This document shows, piece after piece, positions 8,085 to 14,784 of a stretch of DNA of 19,618 nucleotides. Each line of letters begins with the position of its first letter. The first letter of the stretch is position 1. The position numbers and the translations under genes were made by a program. The notes beneath the pieces were generated by a model, which saw only the letters and a list, made by a program, of their open reading frames with translations, made no database searches and had not been told where the DNA came from. The stretch is from Aerococcus viridans (lineage in GTDB: Bacteria > Bacillota > Bacilli > Lactobacillales > Aerococcaceae): the NCBI RefSeq assembly GCF_002871935.1, contig NZ_PNHQ01000026.1, forward strand, positions 1-19,618. Reading direction: 5' to 3'.

Positions 8085-8568
8085 GTTTAGCAAAGATTGT
8101 TAAAAAAATTAACCGAAATCTTATTTTTTATCTAAAAAAGCGCAAATTCTATTATAAGTGATCAATTATCCTAAAATATGGATAATTCTCACGGATAATT
8201 TCTGTTAAAATTCCCTTCGTTAATCTCTTCAATTCTTTTGAAATATACACAGGGAAGGATTGGTAAATCCTTACCCAATTTGTCCAAAAATGGCTGAGAT
8301 ATTTCTTGATCAAATGGTATGTATAGAAAAAATTTCTCTTTTTGCATAGAAGATCTATCACAATTCCAATCCATCTTCTTTTTTTTGTCACATTTAGCGA
8401 TTCAATGTGTGTTTTTGGATCTACTTTTTACACCTTTAAAAAACAATAAAATTCTTTAGAAATGTACAGTCTCTTTCAAAACTATGTTATCATGATATGA
8501 AGTAAAACACACTTTTAAGCATATTAATTACTAAAAAGTGTGATGCAGAGATAAGGAGTACAAAAACG
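8085..8568. other. Long intergenic stretch with a doubtful small ORF
   Basis: This AT-rich stretch separates gloA and the zinc-ribbon gene, which are divergent. On the minus strand two overlapping frames are open: 8152-8391 (79 codons, GTG start) and 8189-8374 (61 codons). Joining the second frame to the tail of the first near 8210-8230 would give a plausible small protein ending RENYPYFRIIDHL. Neither start has a convincing SD, and I recognise no family. It may be a frameshifted gene remnant or chance open frames. Nothing else is seen except the inverted repeat at 8508-8542. Confidence 0.3.
8508..8542 (+). promoter_or_regulatory. Inverted repeat before the zinc-ribbon gene
   Basis: CACACTTTT and AAAAGTGTG form perfect 9-bp arms separated by 17 nt, ending about 26 nt before the ATG and just ahead of the SD. 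It could be an operator or a 5'-UTR hairpin. A weak promoter candidate (TTTCAA, 16 nt, TATGAA) lies immediately upstream. Confidence 0.4.
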
Positions 8569-9507
8569 ATGATTTGTCCAAATTGCCAATCGGCTATTCC
8601 ATCAAATGCGCAAATTTGCCCACAATGCGATCATATTATGATCAATCGAGACATGGATGACAATTTACATGATACGATTGAGATCCCAACAGCAAGATAT
8701 TCCAATGAAATGACTGAGCATGACGATCAATACACTTCCTATGAGGAGTTGAATAATTCTCCTATTCAAGATACCACCAATAAAGACAAAGGAGATAAAA
8801 AGACCAAGAAACCTTTCTTTTCATTTGGAAAAAATCATAAACAAGATAAGAAAAATGAAGATGAAGGGCCTAGTCGCCGAAAAAATAAAAAAGCTGAGAA
8901 CCGTTTGACATCTTATATTAATTACTTATTGTCTTATATCAAAAAGCCAATTCAATCGCCATCATCCAACGAATTTAATGATAATCCAAATCATGGTATC
9001 ACAAGTTTACTTTTATTAGCTATTCTAAATACAATATCTATTACATCTTTAGCTAATTACTTTGTGTCACATTATGAGTGGTTTGCAGACTTATCTGTAT
9101 TACCTAATCTGGATTTTGATTTTGTTGCTTGGCGATTCGGATTAAAAACCTTTGTATTCTTAATTATTACCTTATGGTTATTACCAGCTATTATTCATTT
9201 ATTCAATCGGAATAATGCATCAGAAAAAATTAGCAACAATATTTGGCTAACTCATTTTTTTGGTATGAATAGTATTTCAGTGGTTGTAGCTTTCATTTGC
9301 TTTTTAATTTCCCTATTATCACCTTTATTTTTCATGATTATTGTCCTTTTATTTTCTCTAATGCAAATTGCCTTGCTAATTATAACTTTATCTATTCACT
9401 TCTTACAGTCAGGTAATGTTAACAAATCAAAAACATTTTATAGCATATTGAGTGTATTACTATTATTCTTTATAGCGGTTATTTTCTTAGTTGGTTTAAT
9501 ATATTAG
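8569..9507 (+). CDS. Zinc-ribbon membrane protein of unknown function
   Basis: The 312-residue protein begins with a short zinc ribbon (C3, C6, C17, C20 in MICPNCQSAIPSNAQICPQC). A long charged, probably disordered cytoplasmic linker follows (about 30-125, rich in Asp, Asn, Lys), ending in a lysine-rich stretch. About five hydrophobic segments fill residues 145-312 (near 145-167, 186-213, 228-256, 258-282 and 290-312). The ATG has AAGGAGT at 9-nt spacing. I recognise no named family in the membrane part. Ribbon-linker-membrane layouts are common in low-GC Gram-positives among envelope-associated proteins, but no role can be assigned. The gene stands alone, with its own 3' hairpin. Confidence 0.85.
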   Translation: MICPNCQSAIPSNAQICPQCDHIMINRDMDDNLHDTIEIPTARYSNEMTEHDDQYTSYEELNNSPIQDTTNKDKGDKKTKKPFFSFGKNHKQDKKNEDEGPSRRKNKKAENRLTSYINYLLSYIKKPIQSPSSNEFNDNPNHGITSLLLLAILNTISITSLANYFVSHYEWFADLSVLPNLDFDFVAWRFGLKTFVFLIITLWLLPAIIHLFNRNNASEKISNNIWLTHFFGMNSISVVVAFICFLISLLSPLFFMIIVLLFSLMQIALLIITLSIHFLQSGNVNKSKTFYSILSVLLLFFIAVIFLVGLIY

Positions 9508-9564
9508 TATTCTTTTAGGTTTATTTATTTATCTTGATATGTAACTTAAAGCGATTACTAGTAA

Positions 9565-9614
9565 GGCAACCTGTAGTAATATTTACATATCGCTACAGGT
9601 TGCCTCTTCTTTTA
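9565..9614 (+). terminator. Probable terminator of the zinc-ribbon gene
   Basis: A perfect 12-bp stem (GGCAACCTGTAG / CTACAGGTTGCC) with a 16-nt loop is followed by TCTTCTTTT, a broken T-run. It lies 57 nt after the stop. The rest of the 316-nt gap up to the tRNA holds the tRNA promoter and nothing else I can identify. Confidence 0.6.
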
Positions 9615-9735
9615 ACCATAATCAAGCTGATAATATTTATCTCTACAGCATTAGTGACACTAACGCGTCAGTTACTTATATTTTATTCTCTTTAACACGC
9701 TAGTCTTGGAATGCTATGTGATTTTTCTAAACATA

Positions 9736-9764
9736 TTGCAAAATAGTCTGCATCTTTATATAAT
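9736..9764 (+). promoter_or_regulatory. Promoter of tRNA-Leu
   Basis: TTGCAA, a 17-nt spacer and a perfect TATAAT lie about 60 nt before the mature tRNA, leaving a leader of around 50 nt for RNase P to remove. The same TTGCAA-17-TATAAT arrangement occurs upstream of the riboswitch at 14545-14573. Confidence 0.75.
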
Positions 9765-9823
9765 AATGTATGTGATATTTATTGAAGCTATTCATAATAT
9801 TATCACTAGACATTTAAAAACTT

Positions 9824-9906
9824 GCGGTCATGGCGGAATGGCAGACGCGCTGCCTTGAGGGGGCAGTGAGATTACTCTCGTGCAAGTTCAACTCTTGTTG
9901 ACCGCA
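9824..9906 (+). tRNA. tRNA-Leu (anticodon GAG)
   Basis: This is a class II tRNA of 83 nt without an encoded CCA. The acceptor arms GCGGTCA and TGACCGC pair fully, with discriminator A at 9906. The anticodon stem CTGCC/GGCAG holds the loop TTGAGGG, so the anticodon is GAG at 9857-9859, reading CUC and CUU. The long variable arm pairs GAGA with TCTC, and the T loop is TTCAACT. It stands as a single-gene unit with its own promoter and a shared terminator. Confidence 0.97.
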
Positions 9907-9953
9907 TTTATATACTTTCAAATACTAGCCAGTAATAGCGGGATTATAAAAAG

Positions 9954-9986
9954 TGGTTTAGATGACAATATCTAAACCATTTTTTT
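9954..9986. terminator. Bidirectional terminator between tRNA-Leu and the CBS-ACT gene
   Basis: A perfect 10-bp stem (TGGTTTAGAT / ATCTAAACCA) with a 6-nt loop is followed by seven T on the plus strand and, after one C, by five T on the minus strand. It ends tRNA transcription and the convergent livJ-CBS-ACT unit. Confidence 0.88.
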
Positions 9987-9993
9987 AGTATTT

Positions 9994-10629
9994 TTATAAT
10001 GTAATGACTTCGTAACCTGCATTTTCAATTGCGACTCTTGCAGCTTCACCTTTACCACTATGTACTTGAATGGTAATTTCAATACCCTCTTCATCATTAA
10101 CGAAAATATGGGAAACACTAACATTTGCGTCTGCCAATACTTTCGTAATTTCTGAAAGTACACCTACTTTATCTTCAATGACTTTTACCACAATTCGGCT
10201 ACTCACATCATCTGGTTGGTAACCCGATAAATCAATCAAGGCTTTAAAAATATCTTTATAAGTTACAATACCTTCTACGACTTTATTATCATCAACAATT
10301 GGTAGCACACGTAAGTTATGCTTGCGCATATACTCTGCAGCTTCTTCTACCATCCATTCAGTAGTGGCTGTTGCGGCTTGCTTATCCATAAATTTTTCAA
10401 CATTTGCTTGGGAAAGAATGTAGTTTAATTCATATATACTCAAGCTTGTTGCATCCGAAGCAGATTTTGCATCAATAATATCTTGAGTTATTAAACCAAC
10501 AAATTGTCCATTAGATGTAACTGGAAGATTATGAATTTTGTGACTTTCCATTTTTGTCACAGCCTCTGTCACAGAAGTCTCTGGTGAAACAGTAATTACA
10601 TCTTTACTCATATATTGTTTGATTTTCAT
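9994..10629 (-). CDS. CBS-pair plus ACT domain regulatory protein (AcuB-like)
   Basis: The 211-residue protein has two CBS motifs (about 1-60, MKIKQYMSKDVITVSPETSV, and 75-135, with LRVLPIVDDNKVVEGIVTYKDI). A C-terminal ACT domain follows (about 142-211, RIVVKVIEDKVGVLSEITKV). CBS pairs typically bind adenosine nucleotides and ACT domains bind amino acids, so a sensor linking energy state and amino-acid supply is plausible (inference). The ATG at 10629 is chosen because GGGGGGAC lies just upstream; an open frame reaches 10653 but would swallow that SD. The gene follows the BCAA-binding lipoprotein by 84 nt with no terminator between. In streptococci I recall a similar gene closing the livJHMGF operon. 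Confidence 0.9.
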   Translation of the reverse strand: MKIKQYMSKDVITVSPETSVTEAVTKMESHKIHNLPVTSNGQFVGLITQDIIDAKSASDATSLSIYELNYILSQANVEKFMDKQAATATTEWMVEEAAEYMRKHNLRVLPIVDDNKVVEGIVTYKDIFKALIDLSGYQPDDVSSRIVVKVIEDKVGVLSEITKVLADANVSVSHIFVNDEEGIEITIQVHSGKGEAARVAIENAGYEVITL

Positions 10630-10713
10630 GAAGGTCCCCCCTATATATGTCAATAATATTTAAGTGCTTACATATATTTTATCATTTACCTAAGTAAAGT
10701 ACAGATTTTAATA

Positions 10714-11925
10714 TTATTTCGGTTCAATTACAGTAACATTCTCAGTCGGCTCACCATTCATTACTTCTTGAATATACGCTGGTGCAGAGACATTATGTTC
10801 TTCATCAAAAGAAATATCGTAAGCAATTCCTTCGAACCCTTGTGTTTTACCAATCGCTTCTTTTATGGCTTTTGGATCTGTAGAATCAGCTTTATCTATA
10901 GCATCCATCACCATATTTGCTGCATCATAAGCTACTGCAGAAAACATATCTGGTTCTGTCCCAAATTTTTCTACGTATGCATTGTAGAAGTCTTGAACGT
11001 CTTGATCAGCATCTTCTGTAAAAACAAAATGAGCTACATAATAGACATTTGTCATATTCTTTGCACCTGCAAGTTCAACGATATTTTGATTTCCTAAGCC
11101 ATTTGGTCCTACAATGGCAATATCAATACCCATTTCTCTGGCTTGCTTAATAATTGGACCCGCTTCTTGATAATAGCCAGCAATAAAGATGACATCAGGT
11201 TGTTGCGATTTTACATTAGTTAGGACAGAACTAAAGTCCGTATCTCCAGAAATATACGATTCATCAATTATCACATCCCCTTCAAAATGATCTACAAAAA
11301 TATCAGTTAAATTTTGTCCATAGTCTGTAGAGTTGTCTTTCAGTACGGCAGCCGTTGAATAGCCATTTTGATTTGCAAATTCAGCAATTGCTGCACCTTG
11401 AAAGGAAATTTCAAAACTTGTGCGATAAAAATACTCCCATACTTCTCCCGTTTTTGAATTAATTGTCGCATCATCGACGGTTGTAGTTGCAGATACAAAT
11501 GGTACCTCTGCATTTTCAGCCACAGGTTGTGTAGCAAAAGTTAAGGCTGCGGTTGCAGGTCCTAGGACTACTGAATTTCCTTGCTCAATTAAATATGTCA
11601 TACCCGTCGCTGCTTCTTCAGGAGTGCCTTTATTATCATAAGAATGATAGTAAACTTCTTTTCCATCTATACCACCCGCATCATTTCGCTGTTCAACAGC
11701 TAATTGAATTGCATTATCTTGGACTACACCATAAGCAGCAGTTGCACCAGTTAACTCCCATAATCCTCCAATATTAACTGCAGCTGAATCAACATAATCT
11801 TCCGCTGATGAAGTAGACGAATGATCATTATTCGAGGTGACGGTTGTTGCTTGAGTACAACCTATACCCATTATTGTCACTGCAAAAATTATTGTTAGTA
11901 TTTTAGCAAATTTCATTTTTTTCAT
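10714..11925 (-). CDS. livJ: Branched-chain amino acid ABC transporter substrate-binding lipoprotein
   Basis: The 403-residue protein has a lipoprotein signal peptide (MKKMKFAKILTIIF...MGIGC, lipobox Cys at residue 23) and a Ser/Thr/Asn-rich linker. A type I periplasmic-binding fold of the LivJ/Leu-Ile-Val-binding family follows (AAVNIGGLWELTGATAAYG near residue 50, then VVLGPATAALTFATQPVAE). It would capture leucine, isoleucine and valine, or a related ligand, at the outer membrane face. The ATG at 11925 is preferred over an open codon at 11940 because GGGAGA lies between them. No livH, livM, livG or livF gene is adjacent, so the permease must be encoded elsewhere or the gene is an orphan. 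Upstream is a leucine-codon attenuator, which supports the BCAA role. Confidence 0.92.
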   Translation of the reverse strand: MKKMKFAKILTIIFAVTIMGIGCTQATTVTSNNDHSSTSSAEDYVDSAAVNIGGLWELTGATAAYGVVQDNAIQLAVEQRNDAGGIDGKEVYYHSYDNKGTPEEAATGMTYLIEQGNSVVLGPATAALTFATQPVAENAEVPFVSATTTVDDATINSKTGEVWEYFYRTSFEISFQGAAIAEFANQNGYSTAAVLKDNSTDYGQNLTDIFVDHFEGDVIIDESYISGDTDFSSVLTNVKSQQPDVIFIAGYYQEAGPIIKQAREMGIDIAIVGPNGLGNQNIVELAGAKNMTNVYYVAHFVFTEDADQDVQDFYNAYVEKFGTEPDMFSAVAYDAANMVMDAIDKADSTDPKAIKEAIGKTQGFEGIAYDISFDEEHNVSAPAYIQEVMNGEPTENVTVIEPK

Positions 11926-12009
11926 AAAGATTTCTCCCATCTATTTGTAAATATTATTAGAATTCAAAGTTCAACCAAAGATATACACCAGTTTAAGAAA
12001 ATAGTTAAC

Positions 12010-12041
12010 AAAAACGCCGGCTCGTTAATACGGGCCGGCGT
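12010..12041 (-). terminator. Attenuator terminator upstream of livJ
   Basis: On the minus strand ACGCCGGC pairs with GCCGGCGT (8 bp, very GC-rich for this genome; arms 12034-12041 and 12014-12021) and is followed by TTTTTG. It lies 60 nt after the leader-peptide stop and about 85 nt before the livJ ATG, on the same strand as both. Its position before the structural gene makes it an attenuator rather than a gene-end terminator. Confidence 0.88.
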
Positions 12042-12112
12042 CTTAGTTAAGAGCCCGTATTTCACGAGAAATAGGACTCTACTATAGTATGGTAGAATCC
12101 TCAGTTAACTAA
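12027..12112 (-). promoter_or_regulatory. Antiterminator and anti-antiterminator region of the leucine attenuator
   Basis: Three pairings compete. AATACGGGC (minus, 12053-12061) can pair over 9 bp with GCCCGTATT (12027-12035); this hairpin encloses the terminator's first arm and so excludes the terminator. TTAGTTAA (12105-12112), within the Leu-Val-Asn end of the leader ORF, can pair with TTAACTAA (12043-12050), which lies in the antiterminator loop. A separate 9-bp hairpin (12074-12100, GGATTCTAC/GTAGAGTCC, one G-U) starts directly after the leader stop. A ribosome stalled on the leucine codons would mask 12105-12112. The pairings are seen; the switching model is inferred. Confidence 0.65.
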
Positions 12113-12184
12113 TAATAATAATAAATTTTGGTGTGGGCATGTAGAAACAAGTTCTACTTGAATTTTAATCTGTTCAGTCATCAT
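12101..12184 (-). CDS. Leucine-rich leader peptide (27 aa) of the livJ attenuator
   Basis: A strong SD (GGGGAGG) lies 8 nt before the first of two adjacent ATG codons. The frame runs 27 codons to TGA and ends CPHQNLLLLLVN, with five consecutive TTA leucine codons, then GTT valine and AAC. Another Leu-Val pair occurs earlier (VELV). It is followed by competing hairpins and an intrinsic terminator, and then by a BCAA-binding protein gene. This is the classical layout of ribosome-mediated transcription attenuation, as in E. coli leu and ilv leaders: scarce leucyl-tRNA stalls the ribosome on the UUA run and livJ is read through. The peptide itself probably has no other function. Confidence 0.85.
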   Translation of the reverse strand: MMTEQIKIQVELVSTCPHQNLLLLLVN

Positions 12185-12216
12185 TGTTTCTACCTCCCCT
12201 TCTTTGAGTTAACTTA

Positions 12217-12244
12217 AATATAACAAATTCAATGGAATAATCAA
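12217..12244 (-). promoter_or_regulatory. Promoter of the leader-livJ unit
   Basis: TTGATT (-35, 12239-12244), a 16-nt spacer and TATATT (-10, 12217-12222) with a TG one base upstream (extended -10) precede the leader ATG by about 33 nt, giving a short 5' UTR of about 25 nt. Confidence 0.6.
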
Positions 12245-12289
12245 GTGTTTTTTAATTATTTTTTAATTCATTTCTAATTTAAAATCAGA

Positions 12290-14437
12290 TTATTTAATTT
12301 CAAGCATACTTAACCCGATTCTACCTTTTTTATCATCCACATCTGACACCCATACTTCAACAATATCACCAACTGATACAATATCACTTGGATTACTTAC
12401 ATATTTTGAAGACATTCTTGAAATATGTACTAAACCATCTTGCTTAACACCAACATCAACAAAAGCACCAAAATCAACTACGTTTCGTACGGTTCCTTGT
12501 AATTTCATACCCACTTTTAGATCTTTTAATGATAGAACGTCAGATCTTAAAATTGGTGTAGCTACGTCTTCGCGTGGGTCACGTCCAGGAGTCAATAAGG
12601 ATTTCTGTATATCAAGTAAGGTTTCTTTTCCAATTTTATAAGTTTCAGACAGAGACGATAAATCTACAGTTGCAATTTTTCTTCTCGACTCTTCTGTTTG
12701 GAGTTCCTCTAATGAAATATTTAAGTCATTTAAAATCTTTTTAACTGTTTTATAATTCTCAGGGTGAATACCAGTATTGTCTAAAATATTATCACCATCA
12801 GTTATTCTGATAAAACCAACCGCTTGTTCATAAGTTTTCGGTCCTAATCGTTTCACTTTCTCTAACTGTTTTCTATCCGTAAAGACACCATTCTCATTAC
12901 GGTAGGCTACTATATTTTTGGCAACTGCCATAGACAACCCAGCTACATGACTTAATAATGATGCAGAAGCTGTATTTAGATTTACGCCCACACGGTTTAC
13001 AACAGTTTCAACGGTAAAGTCAAGCGTTTCTGCTAGTTCTTTTTGCGATACATCATGTTGATACTGGCCGACACCTATAGCTTTCGGCTCTATCTTCACT
13101 AACTCAGCTAACGGATCCTGTAAACGTCGCGCAATAGATACTGCTGAACGTTCTTCAACGTTATATTCTGGAAACTCTTCTCGGGCGATTTCACTTGCTG
13201 AGTAAACGGAAGCCCCTGCTTCATTCACAATACTGTATACTATGTCTAAATTATTGTCTTGTATTTGTTCAGCAACAAATTGCTCTGATTCTCGACTAGC
13301 AGTTCCATTACCAATCGCTACCATCTCAATTTCGTACGCATTAACCAACTCGAGGAACTTTTTGCTAGCTTCTGCTTTTTTATTTACTGGTGCATGTGGG
13401 TAAATAACATCTTTAGCCAATACTTTACCTGTCGCATCTACAACTGCAAGTTTACATCCTGTTCTAAAAGCCGGGTCCAATCCCAATACCACACGACCTT
13501 TTAATGGTGGTTGCATCAGTAAATTACCTAAATTAGTAGAGAAAGTTGCAATGGCATGTTGCTCAGCTGTTTCCGTTAACTTCGAACGTATTTCCCTTTC
13601 AATAGAAGGTTTTAGAAAACGGTCTAAAGAATCTTGAATAGCTGATTGTATTTCACGTGTTGATACTGGGCGACCTTTTATAAAGCGATTGACTAAATAT
13701 TCAATAATCGGGAACTCATCTGCCTCAATTGCAACATTTAAAATCTTTAATTTTTCAGCCCGATTAATGGCCAAAACTTGATAGGGCTTCACATTTTGAA
13801 TATTCTGGCTGAAATCATAATAGATTTCGAAAATTGCTTTTTCATCTTCTGCATTCTTACGTTTCTGACTAGTAAGTTTACCTTCTTTTAAGGTATATTT
13901 ACGTAACCATAAGCGAATATCTGCATCTTCAGCAATCCATTCAGCCATAATTTCATGAGCACCAGCCAAAGCTGATTTCGTATCTTGAATCTTATCATTT
14001 AGGAATTTTTCAGCTTCAGCCTGTACGTTACCTGAAGTCGGTGATGAAAATAGCCATTTTGCTAATTCTTCTAGACCATTCTCTTTCGCAATTGTCGCTT
14101 TAGTACGGCGCTTTTGTTTATATGGCGCATATAAATCTTCTACTGTTTGCAAAACAGTTGCCTTTTTAATTTTGTCCGCTAGTTTATCGGTTAACTTTCC
14201 TTGTTCTTCAATATTCGCAAGAACCGATGCCTTTCTCTCCTCTAACTGTTTCGTATATTGGTAAGCATGTTCAATTTCTCTAATTTGAACTTCGTCTAAT
14301 GACTGCGTTACTTCCTTACGATAACGCGCAATAAAGGGGACGGTATTACCTTCTTCCAACAGTCCCAATACATTTTCAATTTGTTGCTTGTTAAAGGGTA
14401 AACTTTGATTAATTATTTGAATGTAAGATGATTCCAT
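12290..14437 (-). CDS. tex: Tex family S1 RNA-binding protein
   Basis: The 715-residue protein is a full-length Tex/YdcI homologue. It has an N-terminal helical Tex domain (from residue 1, with VPFIARYRKE near 35), a YqgF/RNase H-like domain with GLDPAFRTGCKLAVVD around residue 320, helix-hairpin-helix repeats (TASASLLSHVAGLSMAVAKN), and a C-terminal S1 domain (about 643-712, GMKLQGTVRNVVDFGAFVDVG). Tex binds nucleic acid and affects transcription and RNA turnover; the exact role varies among species. The ATG at 14437 is chosen because AAAGGTG lies 6 nt upstream; an in-frame GTG at 14446 falls inside that SD. It is monocistronic and divergent from the P-type ATPase. No clear terminator follows it, so some read-through into the livJ leader is possible. 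Confidence 0.96.
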   Translation of the reverse strand: MESSYIQIINQSLPFNKQQIENVLGLLEEGNTVPFIARYRKEVTQSLDEVQIREIEHAYQYTKQLEERKASVLANIEEQGKLTDKLADKIKKATVLQTVEDLYAPYKQKRRTKATIAKENGLEELAKWLFSSPTSGNVQAEAEKFLNDKIQDTKSALAGAHEIMAEWIAEDADIRLWLRKYTLKEGKLTSQKRKNAEDEKAIFEIYYDFSQNIQNVKPYQVLAINRAEKLKILNVAIEADEFPIIEYLVNRFIKGRPVSTREIQSAIQDSLDRFLKPSIEREIRSKLTETAEQHAIATFSTNLGNLLMQPPLKGRVVLGLDPAFRTGCKLAVVDATGKVLAKDVIYPHAPVNKKAEASKKFLELVNAYEIEMVAIGNGTASRESEQFVAEQIQDNNLDIVYSIVNEAGASVYSASEIAREEFPEYNVEERSAVSIARRLQDPLAELVKIEPKAIGVGQYQHDVSQKELAETLDFTVETVVNRVGVNLNTASASLLSHVAGLSMAVAKNIVAYRNENGVFTDRKQLEKVKRLGPKTYEQAVGFIRITDGDNILDNTGIHPENYKTVKKILNDLNISLEELQTEESRRKIATVDLSSLSETYKIGKETLLDIQKSLLTPGRDPREDVATPILRSDVLSLKDLKVGMKLQGTVRNVVDFGAFVDVGVKQDGLVHISRMSSKYVSNPSDIVSVGDIVEVWVSDVDDKKGRIGLSMLEIK

Positions 14438-14468
14438 ATTCAACACCTTTCTTTTTTCGCGAACAATA

Positions 14469-14497
14469 ATTATACCCCAAAAGTATAACTTTTGCTA
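14469..14497 (-). promoter_or_regulatory. Putative tex promoter with a palindrome in its spacer
   Basis: A perfect TATAAT (14469-14474) has a weak -35 (TAGCAA, 14492-14497) at 17 nt. The spacer and part of the -35 are occupied by CAAAAGT-ATA-ACTTTTG (14478-14494), perfect 7-bp arms around 3 nt. This would suit a repressor operator, but I recognise no regulator consensus. Confidence 0.45.
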
Positions 14498-14544
14498 TTC
14501 TTCATATTTTGACGTTATTAACGCATTTTATTTTCGGCTAATTA

Positions 14545-14573
14545 TTGCAATTCTATTCTAAATAAAATATAAT
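14545..14573 (+). promoter_or_regulatory. Promoter of the riboswitch-ATPase unit
   Basis: TTGCAA (-35, 14545-14550), a 17-nt spacer and a perfect TATAAT (-10, 14568-14573) place the start near 14580, about 13 nt before the first helix of the riboswitch. Confidence 0.7.
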
Positions 14574-14588
14574 TGTGTTAACTTAAAC

Positions 14589-14686
14589 AGTTCCATGAGG
14601 GAGTAATCAGCGATTATTATATCGTGGCGGCGCCAACATATACGGCAGATATCTGCCGGTGCCGTCTTAAAAGATGAGACTTATGG
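14589..14686 (+). promoter_or_regulatory. yybP-ykoY manganese riboswitch aptamer
   Basis: The sequence shows the two conserved loops of this class: GAGGGAGTAATC (L1, 14597-14608) and CGCCAACATATAC (L3, near 14631). These are joined by the P2/P3 helices and closed by P1, where CCATGAG (14593-14599) pairs with CTTATGG (14680-14686). The downstream GATGAGAC segment is also typical. The class binds Mn2+ and usually switches on exporters. Because the P1 3' strand is also the lower part of the terminator's 5' arm, ligand-bound P1 should block termination, giving an ON switch at high Mn2+ (family knowledge plus inference). Confidence 0.9.
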
Positions 14687-14724
14687 CTATTTCTCTATCG
14701 AGGAGTAGTCATAGGTCTTTTTTT
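14677..14724 (+). terminator. Riboswitch expression-platform terminator
   Basis: A 13-bp stem with two G-U pairs (AGACTTATGGCTA, 14677-14689, with TAGTCATAGGTCT, 14706-14718) is followed by seven T. It shares 14680-14686 with aptamer helix P1, so the two folds exclude each other. Confidence 0.9.
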
Positions 14725-14784
14725 GAAAAACTATCTCAGGTGCCTGCTTTAGGGAAAATAATTTAAAGGATGGAGAGATGATTA

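Noticed and set aside
9611..9735. Short dyads around TTAGTGACACTAA and ACGCGT
   Set aside because: Arms of 6 bp or less with no neighbouring promoter or T-run; expected by chance.
11553..11777. Plus-strand 74-codon open frame inside livJ (and a minus-frame one at 11340-11537)
   Set aside because: Shadows of the livJ coding sequence with Leu/His/Gln-rich, low-complexity products and no start signals.
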